A DNA stretch of 64,000 nucleotides from the NCBI GenBank assembly GCA_021495925.1, contig JAKEKT010000089.1, positions 62,001 through 126,000 on the forward strand, written 5' to 3'. The DNA is from Diplodia intermedia. Lineage: Eukaryota; Ascomycota; Dothideomycetes; Botryosphaeriales; Botryosphaeriaceae. The notes under the pieces were generated by a model, which saw only the letters and a list, made by a program, of their open reading frames with translations, had not been told where the DNA came from and did no database searches. Of this stretch, positions 14,565-24,849 are shown one piece after another (positions within the stretch are counted from its first letter, which is position 1; every line of letters starts with the position of its first letter). The position numbers were made by a program, and so were the translations under genes.

Positions 14565-14581
14565 TATCTACTACGTATTTA
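14565..14581. repeat. 17-bp target-site duplication, 5' copy
   Basis: TATCTACTACGTATTTA here matches TATCTACTACGTAGTTA at 17405-17421 in 16 of 17 positions. The two copies exactly bracket the third LINE copy, as expected for target-primed reverse transcription. Confidence 0.85.
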
Positions 14582-17404
14582 CTACACCTAAATTAGAGAA
14601 AGGTTAAAGAAATCTACGATTAATATTATAATACTTTTATCGAATAAAGTAGAGAAGAACCGTCGTCTTAAATATAAGACCTTTATACTTTTTCTTAATA
14701 TTAAAAGCGTCTTTAACTACGTGGCCGAAGAATAACTTCTAGCTATAATAGCTCGAATCGATATGCTAATTAATCTACTTACGTAGATAAAATTGTTTAT
14801 ATCTATATAAATACTAAGCCTCGCGTTTAATAAAGAGAAGAAAGAGTTTAGTCTAATAAAGACGAATATTTTATAAGAAAGTTTAATCTCGTCTATTCTC
14901 TTTCTAATCTATCTTTAAGAGTTATTTTTCGTTTCTAAAGCTTCGTTTCTCTCTTATATCGACGATATTACGCTTATAGCTAGCTTCGGTAGCTAGAAAC
15001 GTAATAAGGCGATTCTAGAGAAGAAGACGAGTAAACTCTATACGCAAAAATAGAAAAACTATATCGAATTCGATCTAAAAAAGATAGAGCTTATTTACTT
15101 CGTTCGTTTCTTTAAGAAAGACTTAAAACCTTATTCTATTTTAATTACGCTTTCTACGAGAGACGTAATAGAATCTAAAGAATAGATTAAATAGCTAGAA
15201 ATTTACTTCGACTACGGGTTTATCTTTAAGACGCACGTATTTAAAAGAATTAGCTAGGCCCGTTCGGCCTTCTATCGTCTCTCTAGACTAGCTAATATTA
15301 AGAGAGGGCTTTTTTCCTACGCGATTCGCTAGCTATATCTAGCTTACGTTACTACGGTTATAGACTACGGCTTCGAAATCTACTAGAAAAATTAGAGGTA
15401 GTTTATTCGCTAATTTAGAGTTCTTTAGAATCTTACTCTACGAAAGATTCTAGAGGTTTTTAAGACTACTTCTATAATTTCTCTAGAAATAGAGAGTGGA
15501 ATTTCACTAGCGGATATTTATTTAAACGAGCGGTTACGAAAATATACTCTTAGAACGAATTTACTCGAAGAATTCTATTCTATTCGAATTAAACTAGAGA
15601 AGATTAATCTAGATCGACGGGTTTTAGATAGACCTACGTAGTTAGAGAAGATTAAACTTCTTTTAAAAACGTAACCCGCGTTTTTAGAAGTAGTTAAACT
15701 CTTCTACTTTTCGTTATAGTTACTCGAACTACTTTATTCGACTACGATTAGCCCCTTAAATAAAGAGAAGTAGGCTAAGGCCTACGCGCTCGAAGTTAAG
15801 AGGGCACCCTCTAATTAAATAGCTATCTATTTTAACGCCTTCGTTCTATCTACGAGTAGAAACGTAGGGGTCGGAATAGTAGCCTTCGACTTTAGCTAAT
15901 CTAAAGAGAATCTAGCGCGCTAGATTTATAAGAACCTCGATTTCGAGAATCTAGTATATAACGGCGAGATAGAGAAACTAGTAATAGTTCTAAAACTCGC
16001 CGTTAGAGCCGGGTACGTCTTTAAAGATATAAGAATCTACGCGAATAACTAGACCGCGATTCTTAGACTAAGTAAGCCCGCTAATACGTTCGAGTAAGTA
16101 TAGTAAATTCGAGCTATTAGATTAGCTAAAACGCTAAGGGCTAGAGAAAATACCGTCTCTCTAGAATAGTATCTCGGCTATAAGAACGTTCTAGACAACG
16201 AGTACGTTAATTAACTTACGAAAAGAGCTATAAAGTATTCTTTAAGTAGAGCCTCTACTTCTCTAAGCTTCTATTAAAGTAAAGTTAAGTAGAAGATCTA
16301 CGAGAAGTAAAAAACGAAGCTTAAATTAACGTCGAACTCGCCCTATAAACGTATCTTTAATTTAGAGATAGAGTAGTAGCTTAAATCTTCTACGAAAGTT
16401 AGAGAAACGGCCTCCGCCTTCTATTAACTAAAGATCGAATACGACTACTTTAAGTCTTATCTTTATCGTCTTAATTACGTCGAAAACGACTAGTATAGAT
16501 ATAGCTATACGACTAAATAGATACTACGCTATCTACTTCTCTCTTACTCTCTTTATAGAGGCCCTCGGGTTCTCTTAAAAAACGGACTTAAGAAGTATTA
16601 ACTCGATCTTTTAAATCTCTTTTTCTCGACTCTAGAGACTAGTCTAACGGCTAAGTTCTTAGAATAAATAAAGATTACTACTAGACGGTAGTAATTAAAC
16701 GACTTATCTAACGAGATCTAAATATATATTACTAGACGCTTATTTATACTTATTTCTTTCTTCTATTCTCTTCTTCTACTTCTTCTCGTTCTCGGCGCCC
16801 TCGCCGCTTTCGATTTAGAGCAGAAACGGGCGAGAACCAAAGAAAAACGACTAAATAGCGGGTATTTAAGCTTAAGTAGTCGTTTCTACTAGTATCTACG
16901 GCTATCTAGTATAGTTAGTAATTAAGCTAACGAAGTTAAAAAGCCGAAGTTTAATTTTCGATTAAGTAATCTCTATTTAGAGCTCTTTTTTAGATTTCTA
17001 AATTTAAGAGTAGAGTTATATAGCTAGTTCGCTAGTAGTAATACTTCGACTAGTTATAATAAATAGTAAGTAAGTATCGGTCTTAGATAGAAGAAAGCTA
17101 AACGAATCTAACTAGTCGAGAAGGCCCTCTTTAAGAAGAGAGCTTACTTACTTTACTTTTTATCTCTATTTTTATTAGTTTCTAAGCTCTCGCTTTATTT
17201 TATTTATCTTTTCTTTATCTTAGCTACGCTCTCTACTCTTTTTTAAGCTTTTAAGTATATCGTTTCTAGTATCCTTCTAGAACCCCTCTTCGATATATAT
17301 ATATTTAGATATATAGATAGAAGCGGGTCCTCTTAAGAGACCTTATCTCTAATAGTTCTAAACTCTAGAGGGACGTTAAACTAAATAAATAAATAAAAAT
17401 AAAA
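14582..17404 (+). mobile_element. LINE copy D, 5'-truncated, with target-site duplication
   Basis: Homology to copy B begins at the equivalent of about position 9074, inside the reverse transcriptase region, and runs to a TAAA-type tail at about 17379-17404. The 5' truncation is typical of LINE insertion. This copy is the least decayed at the catalytic site: TAT-ATC-GAC-GAT at 14955-14966 gives Tyr-Ile-Asp-Asp, preceded by Leu-Ser and followed by Ile-Thr. The RNase H segment still carries the TAG at 16050-16052, and its Asp codon has become AAT. It is flanked by the 17-bp duplication. Confidence 0.88.
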
Positions 17405-17421
17405 TATCTACTACGTAGTTA
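17405..17421. repeat. 17-bp target-site duplication, 3' copy
   Basis: This is the partner of 14565-14581, with one mismatch, and lies directly after the A-rich tail of LINE copy D. Confidence 0.85.
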
Positions 17422-20400
17422 TTCTTTAAAACCGCTAGCTTCGCGACTATAATATAATATATATCGCGCGCGCTTAACGATTCTACGTTATTTTTCTCTC
17501 TAGTAATAGATTATTATACTCGCTAGATTCTCTCTATCTTTACGCGCGTTTTATTTTATCTTATACGATATCTCGTTTTATTCGTCGTTAAGATTCTATT
17601 AGTTATTAGATCTAAGTACTTTATTATATACTAAGAACTCGTAATAAAAGACTTTATTTTCTTATATCTTACTTTAAATTAAGATATCTTTAGCTAGACG
17701 TACTAGAATTACTACTATTATTAACGTAGCGACCTAGCGCGTTTTCTTATTTATACTAGATTAAGCGATCTTAATTTAAAGCTTCGTTCTAGTCTTATCG
17801 ACTTTCTATATTTAAATTATAGTTATACTTTATATAGAACGGCTTTTAGACTTTCTCTTAAGAATATTACTTAGTATAACGTTAAATTAAAGTTTTATAA
17901 GACGTCTTTCTTCTTCTTACTACTAATAAATTAGAGTACCGCGAAGTATATTAATCTAATAGAGAAATATAATTCTCGCGATATAAATTTCGATAGTAAG
18001 CTTTTATCTAATAAGCGTTTACTTTTTATTACTATCTTTCTATCTCGTTTATTCTATAATAAATCTAATAATATAGCGTATAATATAAAGAGATATATCT
18101 TCTAGAAGTAAAGCTTTAAATAAAAGTTCGAAGCGTCTATCGCGCGTAAACTCTAGCTTAAGATATAAAAGTAATTCTTAATTCTTCGAGACTTATTCTT
18201 ATACTAGATCTATAATATTATAATTATAATATCTAATAAGTTTATCTTCTCGGCCTACGTAATTCTTTTATTTAGAATTATATATTAGATACTACTTCTT
18301 ATTCTCGATAACTATATTTTCTCTATAAGAAAGCTAGCTAAGTATTAGCTAGCGAACTTTAGCTTAAAGAAACTACTATTAAATACTATTAAGTCTTAGA
18401 GCGTATTAACTATTATATATATATTTAATAAAAAGATCGTCTATACGATCTATAAATTCTACGTCTTCGTTAGTACTTACGACATTAAATCTACTAGATA
18501 TAACGCCGATATAACTCGCCGTACTTAGTACTAGCTTATATCGAAGCTTAGAAATAATAGATTAGAATATATTTTTAAGTATAGCCCTAATATATTTAGC
18601 GAGAAGTATTATAACTTCGCTATTAACTTCGAGCGCGATAATTTAAATACTATTCGAAGCCTTAAGTTCTAGTAATAGAGAAGACGCTATAAGTTTAACT
18701 ATATTATTTCGACTTCGTCTAATAAGTTATCTACGTATTCTACGTATTAACTCTATATAAATATTATACGAAAAGCCCTTATTATTTTAGACTTTAAGAT
18801 ATATTATACTCTAAACTAGAATCTATATATCTTTCTTCTTATAAGATCTATTTATCTAGTTAATAATAATAAGCTTAAGACTTTTAATAAGGTTAAGAAT
18901 CTTATTAAGTTCTTAGATAACGTAGTTCTTAATAAAAGTATTCTTCGCGAGTATATTATCTTACTAATAAAAGTTTCTACTAAGTTCTTTAATTTATAGT
19001 AATAGTTTAGAGTATAGATCGAAAGTATCGAAGATATAATCTATTATAACGTTACGTAGAACGGCACGTATCTTATCGTATATAGTAACGACGATAAGTA
19101 TAAGAAGACTATCGCTAAAAAGTATAATATTCTAGTTATAAGCTTCGATATTTATATAAATATAATTCGTACTTTAAAACGATACTCTATTTTAATTATA
19201 ATCTAGTTCGACGAGAGCGAGCTATTCTTAATTATTAATAATAAGAAAATAATAAAGCGTATTTTTAAATCGCTATCTAGAACGTCTTATATTAATAAGC
19301 GGCGTATCTTCTCTTCTATAAGTCTTAAGTCTTTAGTTATAGAAGAGAATTAAGTTTTCTTAAAAGCTATACTACGGTTTATAGTCTAGACTATTAAGTA
19401 AATAGCGCGTAATTTTAAGAGAACTAGAATTCTAGTAGACGACTCGACTTTATATACTTTTAAAAAAGCGATTAAAGACGTTAATACTCTTATTAATATT
19501 ATTAAGAATCTTATTACTAACGAATTTAAAGACTAAGCCGCTCTTTAATAAGCTTTAAATATAGTTAAGACTATTACTAAAGATATATATTAAGCGTCGA
19601 AAGCGATTTAAATAGAATATTAGACCGTTACTAAGAACTTTCGTTAAACTATTAAGAATATAGATATCGCGTTCTAAGTCTATACTAACGGCTTAACGAA
19701 AAGATAAATTAACGAGACTATTAATTACGAAGCTATGGCCGTCGCTAGCTATTAAGATATTACGAAGCTTTAAGCTCTAGAGATCTAAACTATCGCTATA
19801 GACTCGATATTTAAAGCGCTAGAAGTTAATATTTAAGCTAGAGCTACTATTTCGACTAAGTATTAAATAAAGACTTTATCGCCGCTCGTTATTAAATTAA
19901 AGATCGATATTCTATTATTATTTAAGTATCTAGCTAAGAAGTTTAGACTCGATCTCTAAAAGAGATCGCGTAATCGTTTTAAAAGATAGTAACGTTAAAC
20001 TATACTAACGGTTTAAGTAGATCGCGAGAGATAATAGTATATAATAAAATATTAATACGTATTAGAGAAACGGGCCGTAAGATTTATATTCTAATTTAGC
20101 GTAAGCGTTTCTTTATTTCGTAGTTTTCTTAATATAGCGATCTTAATAAGTAATAGCACGCGGTATAAAATATCGATGCGTATTAAAAAAATAAGTCTTA
20201 TATAATTAGCTAGCTAATAGTTTTTCTTTTCTTTTCTTTCTTTATTCTATTTTTCTTACTATTTTCTTTTATAGCTTATCTAATCCTAGCGTTCGCGTCT
20301 AACGAATAAACATTCGTTAAACTTTTAGACCGAAAATTATTACGATCGGGTTTCTAGAGCTAAATAATAGAATTAAGTTCTAGAAATCCCGTCTACCGAA

Positions 20401-20540
20401 TTAAGTTCTAGAATAGATAGCTTAGATCGTAATTCTTAGAATTATAATTCTTAGTTATTATTTATCTATTAGTTTTAGAATTACGTTTCTTTAGCCGTGT
20501 TCTTAGCACTTAGTATAATAATAGTAAATTATAGTAAAAT
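17422..20540. repeat. Unidentified RIP-degraded element(s)
   Basis: About 3 kb of TA-rich sequence with no open frame and almost no CpA/TpG over most of its length. It has no visible similarity to the LINE copies. It probably belongs with 13723-14564 as one older element. Depletion relaxes near the right end (from about 20280), where a 16-base segment GAATTAAGTTCTAGAA occurs twice. I could not assign a family. Computational reversal of TpA to CpA followed by a protein search would be decisive. Confidence 0.5.
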
Positions 20541-20554
20541 CCCTTTCTTTATAT

Positions 20555-20697
20555 CTTCGTACCGCGATATACTCTTAGCGCTTCGAGATATCGACTAACT
20601 TTATATATAAAAGTTATAGAGCTCGTAATCCTCTATATTTCTCGTATAGAAAGTTAGTCGATATCTTAAAGCGTTAGTAGTGCATCGCGGTGCGAAG
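20555..20697. repeat. Palindromic repeat unit 1 (143 bp)
   Basis: The right arm ends TGCATCGCGGTGCGAAG. The left arm CTTCGTACCGCGATATA is its reverse complement after CpA-to-TpA and TpG-to-TpA changes. A second inner pair (GATATCGACTAAC with GTTAGTCGATATC) extends the stem, leaving a central AT-rich core of about 55 bases. The unit could fold almost end to end as a hairpin or cruciform. Confidence 0.8.
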
Positions 20698-20721
20698 GCT
20701 AAGATAATTCGAGAAACTTTC

Positions 20722-20864
20722 GCTTTTTTCGCGATTCATTTCTAACGCTTCGAGATATCGACTAACTTTATATATAAAAGTTATAGAGCTTATAATCCTC
20801 TACATTTCTCGTATAGAAAGTTAGTTAATATCTTAAAGCGTTGGTGGTGCATCGCGGTGCGAAG
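20722..20864. repeat. Palindromic repeat unit 2 (outer left arm degraded)
   Basis: This has the same inner arms and core as unit 1, and the right arm TGCATCGCGGTGCGAAG is intact at its end. The outer left arm is barely recognisable. The spacer before it resembles the sequence after unit 2, so the period includes flanking sequence (right ends at 20697 and 20864, 167 bp apart). Confidence 0.7.
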
Positions 20865-20898
20865 GCTACGATAGTTCGAAAAATCCCTCTCTTTATAT

Positions 20899-21041
20899 CT
20901 TCGCACCGCGATGCACCCCCAGCGCTTCGAGATATCGACTAACTTTATATACGAAAGTTATAGAGCTCGTAATTCTCTATATTTCTTATATAGAAAGTTA
21001 AGTGATTACTCGAAGCGTTAAAGGTGCATCGCGATATAAAG
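20899..21041. repeat. Palindromic repeat unit 3 (143 bp)
   Basis: The left arm CTTCGCACCGCGATGCA is intact and is the exact reverse complement of the right arm of units 1, 2 and 4. Its own right arm has decayed to TGCATCGCGATATAAAG by TG-to-TA and CG-to-TA changes. Its length equals that of unit 1. Confidence 0.8.
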
Positions 21042-21122
21042 GTTTAAGAAAATCACGTATTCTTCGGTTTTTTTATGATTTCTCTACTAAACCACGACGG
21101 ATTTTCACGATTTATAGATTAA

Positions 21123-21207
21123 AATGTAGGGAATCGCGAGCTCTATAACTTTTATATATAAAGTTAAGAGATTACTCGAAGCGTTAGAGGTGCATCGCGG
21201 TGCGAAG
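21123..21207. repeat. Palindromic repeat unit 4 (partial)
   Basis: Only the core and right arm remain, ending in an intact TGCATCGCGGTGCGAAG. The right ends of the four units lie 167, 177 and 166 bp apart, so the units form a short tandem array. Confidence 0.7.
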
Positions 21208-21374
21208 GTTTAGGGGGTGATTTTATTTAGGTGTAAAGTTAGGTAAAACCTCGGGCGCTAAGAGTAACTATTTTTTAATATATATATAGACTATTCTATT
21301 ATATAGATTAAGAAAAGAGGCTAAAAAGAGGCTAAAAAGAGACTAAATAAAAACTAAAATATATAATTAATTTT
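21208..21374. repeat. AT-rich spacer with a short tandem repeat
   Basis: Three near-copies of an 11-bp unit (AGGCTAAAAAG) lie at about 21317-21350. Nothing else is recognisable. Confidence 0.5.
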
Positions 21375-21582
21375 AAAAAAGAGATAAAATACGCTATTAA
21401 TCTAAAAAAACTAGATATTTTAATAAATATTATTTACTTAAATATTCTACTTTATAATATATTTACTTAAATATCTAGTTTTACTTATTTTATAATTTAT
21501 AAGAAAATATATAAAAAGTTATACTTAAAAGTAGAATATTTAGATAAATTTTATAAAAACTAGATATTTAGATAAGAATATA
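21375..21582. repeat. Repeat X, copy 1, left part
   Basis: Direct repeat of 22808-23048, beginning with the shared AAAAAGAGATAAAATACGC. It ends with the 10-bp TAAGAATATA, which is duplicated on the other side of the inserted element. Internally it carries an inverted pair built on ACTAGATATTT. No coding potential. Confidence 0.8.
21573..21582. repeat. 10-bp target-site duplication, left copy
   Basis: TAAGAATATA is identical to 22346-22355 and is present once at the empty site (23039-23048). Confidence 0.85.
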
Positions 21583-22345
21583 GTACGTAAATTACTAATC
21601 TCTTCTATACGATTACTAATCCCTTCTTTCGCTAGATTACTAACCCCTCTAGCGAATAAGGCGAATAACGGCTATATTAAGCGATTTTAATATATATCTA
21701 GCTAGCGCCTTAGTAAGAAATATTAAAATACTAGAATATCTTTTAGATTATATATTACGTCTAAATAGACTAAATATTATATGTAACTTTTTTCTAGGTA
21801 TTAACATATATCTTTCTTAATATAGGCGAAGATGTATCGTAATACGACCGCTACGTAAAGCGTGGTATTAGTAAATATATTCGCCCTACTAAATTCGCGA
21901 CGTGTAGTATTTCTTACTTCGCACGAGCGGAAGACGGGCCGCTACGAAAACTAGTCGATATAAGCTTAGCGCGTTTAGATTATTAATCTTTCGGCGTTGG
22001 CGCGGCGACTACGCGTATAATAAAATACTAGCCTACGTCTACGCCTAGAGTAGTTCTTAAGGGTATAAATAGCGCGCTTTTACCGCGTCGCATAAGTACT
22101 ATATAAGTACCGCTAGATGAGTGCCGCTAGATAAAGTGCCGCTAGATAGCTACGATTTGTAATACTTAAGATAATAGTATACGTAGAGTAATAATTAAGA
22201 TGTTTTATTATAGTAAAGAAGATAGTAAAATCCCCGTAAAATTATATATAAAATCTAGGGATTTAGATAAATATTCTAGGGGGGGGTTAATAATTAGACG
22301 GGGGGGGGTTAGTAATCGTATAGGGGGGGTTAGCAATTTACGTAC
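21583..22345. mobile_element. 763-bp non-autonomous TIR element (MULE-like MITE)
   Basis: The element starts GTACGTAAATT and ends AATTTACGTAC, and about 70 bases at each end form a terminal inverted repeat. Of the first 45 terminal positions 36 match, and nearly all differences are C/T. The 10-bp duplication at its borders is perfect. Long terminal inverted repeats with a 9-11 bp duplication are typical of Mutator-like elements; a hAT element would give 8 bp. No transposase frame exists. The right terminus has G runs of 8, 9 and 7 where the left has mixed pyrimidines on the other strand. Near 22107-22150 three near-copies of GTGCCGCTAGATA occur in tandem. The interior keeps many CpA/TpG, unlike the LINE region. 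Confidence 0.8.
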
Positions 22346-22405
22346 TAAGAATATAAATATTTTAAAAATTATTTTTAAAAAACTAGATATTTTAGTAATT
22401 TACCG
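22346..22405. repeat. Repeat X, copy 1, right part, starting with the second target duplication
   Basis: It starts with TAAGAATATA (22346-22355). The following 50 bases align with 23049-23098 of copy 2, so copy 1 resumes after the inserted element. Confidence 0.8.
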
Positions 22406-22807
22406 TTTAATAAGATCTTAATACTAGTAAATCTAACTAATAATAATAGATAGCTAAGTAGTAAAAATCGATAGTTAAATAGATAAGTAGCTATTAAATT
22501 ATTACGTTAGCTAAAATATTAATAATTTAATAGTACTAAACTTTTTAAGTAAGCTTATATATAAATACTTAAGAAATACTACTTTTATAATATAACTTTA
22601 ATTAATACTACGTCTTATATATTAGTTATATTATAATATAACTTCGTATAAGTTAAGAAAGATATATATAAATATTTAAAAAAAAAAAGTAATATATAGA
22701 TTATAACTAATTTAAGTATAATATATAACTAGAAATATAGAGATATTAATAATTAGCGGTAAAGATATTAAATTTTAAAAATAAGAGTATTAAATTTATA
22801 GATATCT
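22406..22807. repeat. AT-rich sequence between the two copies of repeat X
   Basis: About 400 TA-rich bases with no frame, gene or repeat structure that I recognise. Confidence 0.5.
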
Positions 22808-23098
22808 AAAAAAGAGATAAAATACGCAATTAATTTAAAAAGAAAATCTAGAATATACTATTAATTTTTTAAAAAACTAGATATTTTAATAAATATTATT
22901 TATCTAAGTACTCTACTTTATAATATATTTATTAAAATATCTAGTTTTATCTATTTTATAATCTATAAGAAAATACATAAGAAGTTATACTTAAAAGTAG
23001 AATATTTAGATAAATTCTATAAAAACTAGGTATTTAGATAAGAATATAGGTATTTTAGAAGTTATTTTTAAAAAACTACGTATTTAGGTAATTTGCCG
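22808..23098. repeat. Repeat X, copy 2 (empty site)
   Basis: Direct repeat of copy 1 without the 763-bp element. TAAGAATATA occurs once (23039-23048) and is followed directly by sequence matching the right part of copy 1. It carries an extra segment of about 25 bases near its left end. Its right end abuts GC-rich DNA and marks the edge of the AT-rich compartment. Confidence 0.8.
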
Positions 23099-23255
23099 GA
23101 GCAGCGAATACCGCCAGGAGCGAGTAGTGAATACTGCCAGGCTCAGCAGCGAGTAACGAATACCGCCAGTAGCGAGCGAACACCGCCAGCAGCGACGAGC
23201 GAATACAGCCAACAGCGAGTAGCGAATACCGCCAGCAGCGATCGAAGCAAAGGCA
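23099..23255. repeat. Minisatellite at the compartment boundary
   Basis: Six copies of a core GAAYACNGCCA start at 23106, 23129, 23158, 23178, 23201 and 23224, separated by AGCGAG-like spacers with a period of 20-29 bp. The array can be read through in several frames on both strands, which produces short open frames that I do not regard as genes. Confidence 0.7.
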
Positions 23256-24431
23256 GTACACGCCCGCAACTCGAGCTATAGCGGAGGGCCGAAGGTCCGT
23301 AGCGAAAGCGACGTGGCTGGCGTACAGAGATAGGGCCCCCACTTCGCCGGGGGTCCCTTTCAGGGCTCCCAGTCAATTCGAGAATTGACCAATTTCAAAC
23401 AATTTCGCAATTCAAACCGTGAAGTCGTTCTACCTATTCAATCAAGGCGGCGGCGGCGGCAGCGGCAACGGTAATAGCAGAAGAAGTAGCAGGAGTGGTA
23501 GAAGGTTTAACACCACGACGGCGGTGGCGGTGGCGGCGAGAATCTGGAACTCAACACCATGCCAAGAATCGTGACTCAATTACCTGGGTAAATTGCAAGC
23601 AGTTCAATTCAAGCGGACCCTCAGCCTTGGCAAGTCAATTCGTCACTGGAATATAGGCAACCTGGTACTTTGGAAGGCTTGAATTGGCAAGCCGGTTTGA
23701 CTGGGAGCCCTGGTCCCTTTGATAGATTTCGCCTGGCCGATCTATCAACAGTACATATTATATAAACTAACCAAGGGAGGGAGGGGAAGAGGGGGAGAGC
23801 CTGGTAGCTGGCTTAAAGGGGAGGAGGGCCTGACTCAGCCGGAAGGGCCTGGGAGGGCAAAGTCGTTGCCACCGAGGAGAGTGACTATAATGAAATACCG
23901 CTCGTGACCTAGAAAGATGACATGAAAAAGTTGGACAGGGTGGTACGTTATCAACTCCCATTTGAAGCTCGGCATGGACTTCGGCGCGGTGGCTAAATCC
24001 CTCTAATTCCTACTGTGCCTACCGTTAAGATGGCGAGTTGAGTGAGTTTTTACGGCATTCGTTTCTACACGCCCGGCTCCCGTGCGGGATCACCGATCGT
24101 ACGGCTCTGCAGTTCGTGAGGCTTATTGGCCCTTGGCTTCCAGCCCTTAGGGCTACAAGGCCCTTATGCTCCGAGGTTCGTAATAGCAGGTTAATAAGCA
24201 CGTAAGAGAGAGCATATGTAACACGAGATGAAGTACGCAAGGATTGTTCGATTATGTGGTATCATTCCTTGATTCAATGTGACTTGCTTGACCCTCCGTC
24301 GAACTCCGTATGCCGTATGATACAACAAAGCCCATAAACCCAGCCAGACCCATCCGGCGAAAAAGGCTTCATATCGTGCCTAGCCAGGCCGATGTAGAAG
24401 ATTCGTGAAAACATGGAAAATAGAAAGTCGC
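23256..24431. other. Boundary region without a recognisable gene
   Basis: Base composition is that of gene space, and CpA and TpG are common, so RIP-type mutation has not spread here. It contains a GGC trinucleotide run (about 23446-23470) and a GGCGGT run (about 23518-23539). Short frames exist on both strands, but none resembles a known protein or shows plausible splicing. The last part is expected to hold the histone H4 3' UTR. Confidence 0.5.

Positions 24432-24849
<418 letters not shown>

Noticed and set aside
22200..22421. 73-codon frame in the AT-rich region
   Set aside because: It runs across the right terminus of the 763-bp TIR element, and its repeated Gly-Gly-Val segments come from the G runs. 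It is a by-product of the repeat.
1..23098. Telomeric repeats, centromere or CRISPR array
   Set aside because: No TTAGGG array is present and repeats lack uniform spacers. The region is explained by RIP-degraded transposons, although a centromeric or subtelomeric location cannot be excluded.
21375..23098. The two copies of repeat X as LTRs of a retrotransposon
   Set aside because: They are direct repeats about 1.4 kb apart, but the space between them is mostly the TIR element plus 400 bp with no coding remnant, primer-binding site or polypurine tract that I could see.
23076..23376. Several overlapping frames on both strands
   Set aside because: They are all translations of the minisatellite at 23099-23255, open in several frames because of the repeat period and composition.
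24010..24250. Possible structured RNA near 24,080 (a CCCGGCTCCCGTGCGGGA hairpin)
   Set aside because: A single short hairpin without tRNA, snRNA or snoRNA features. Not enough to call an RNA gene.
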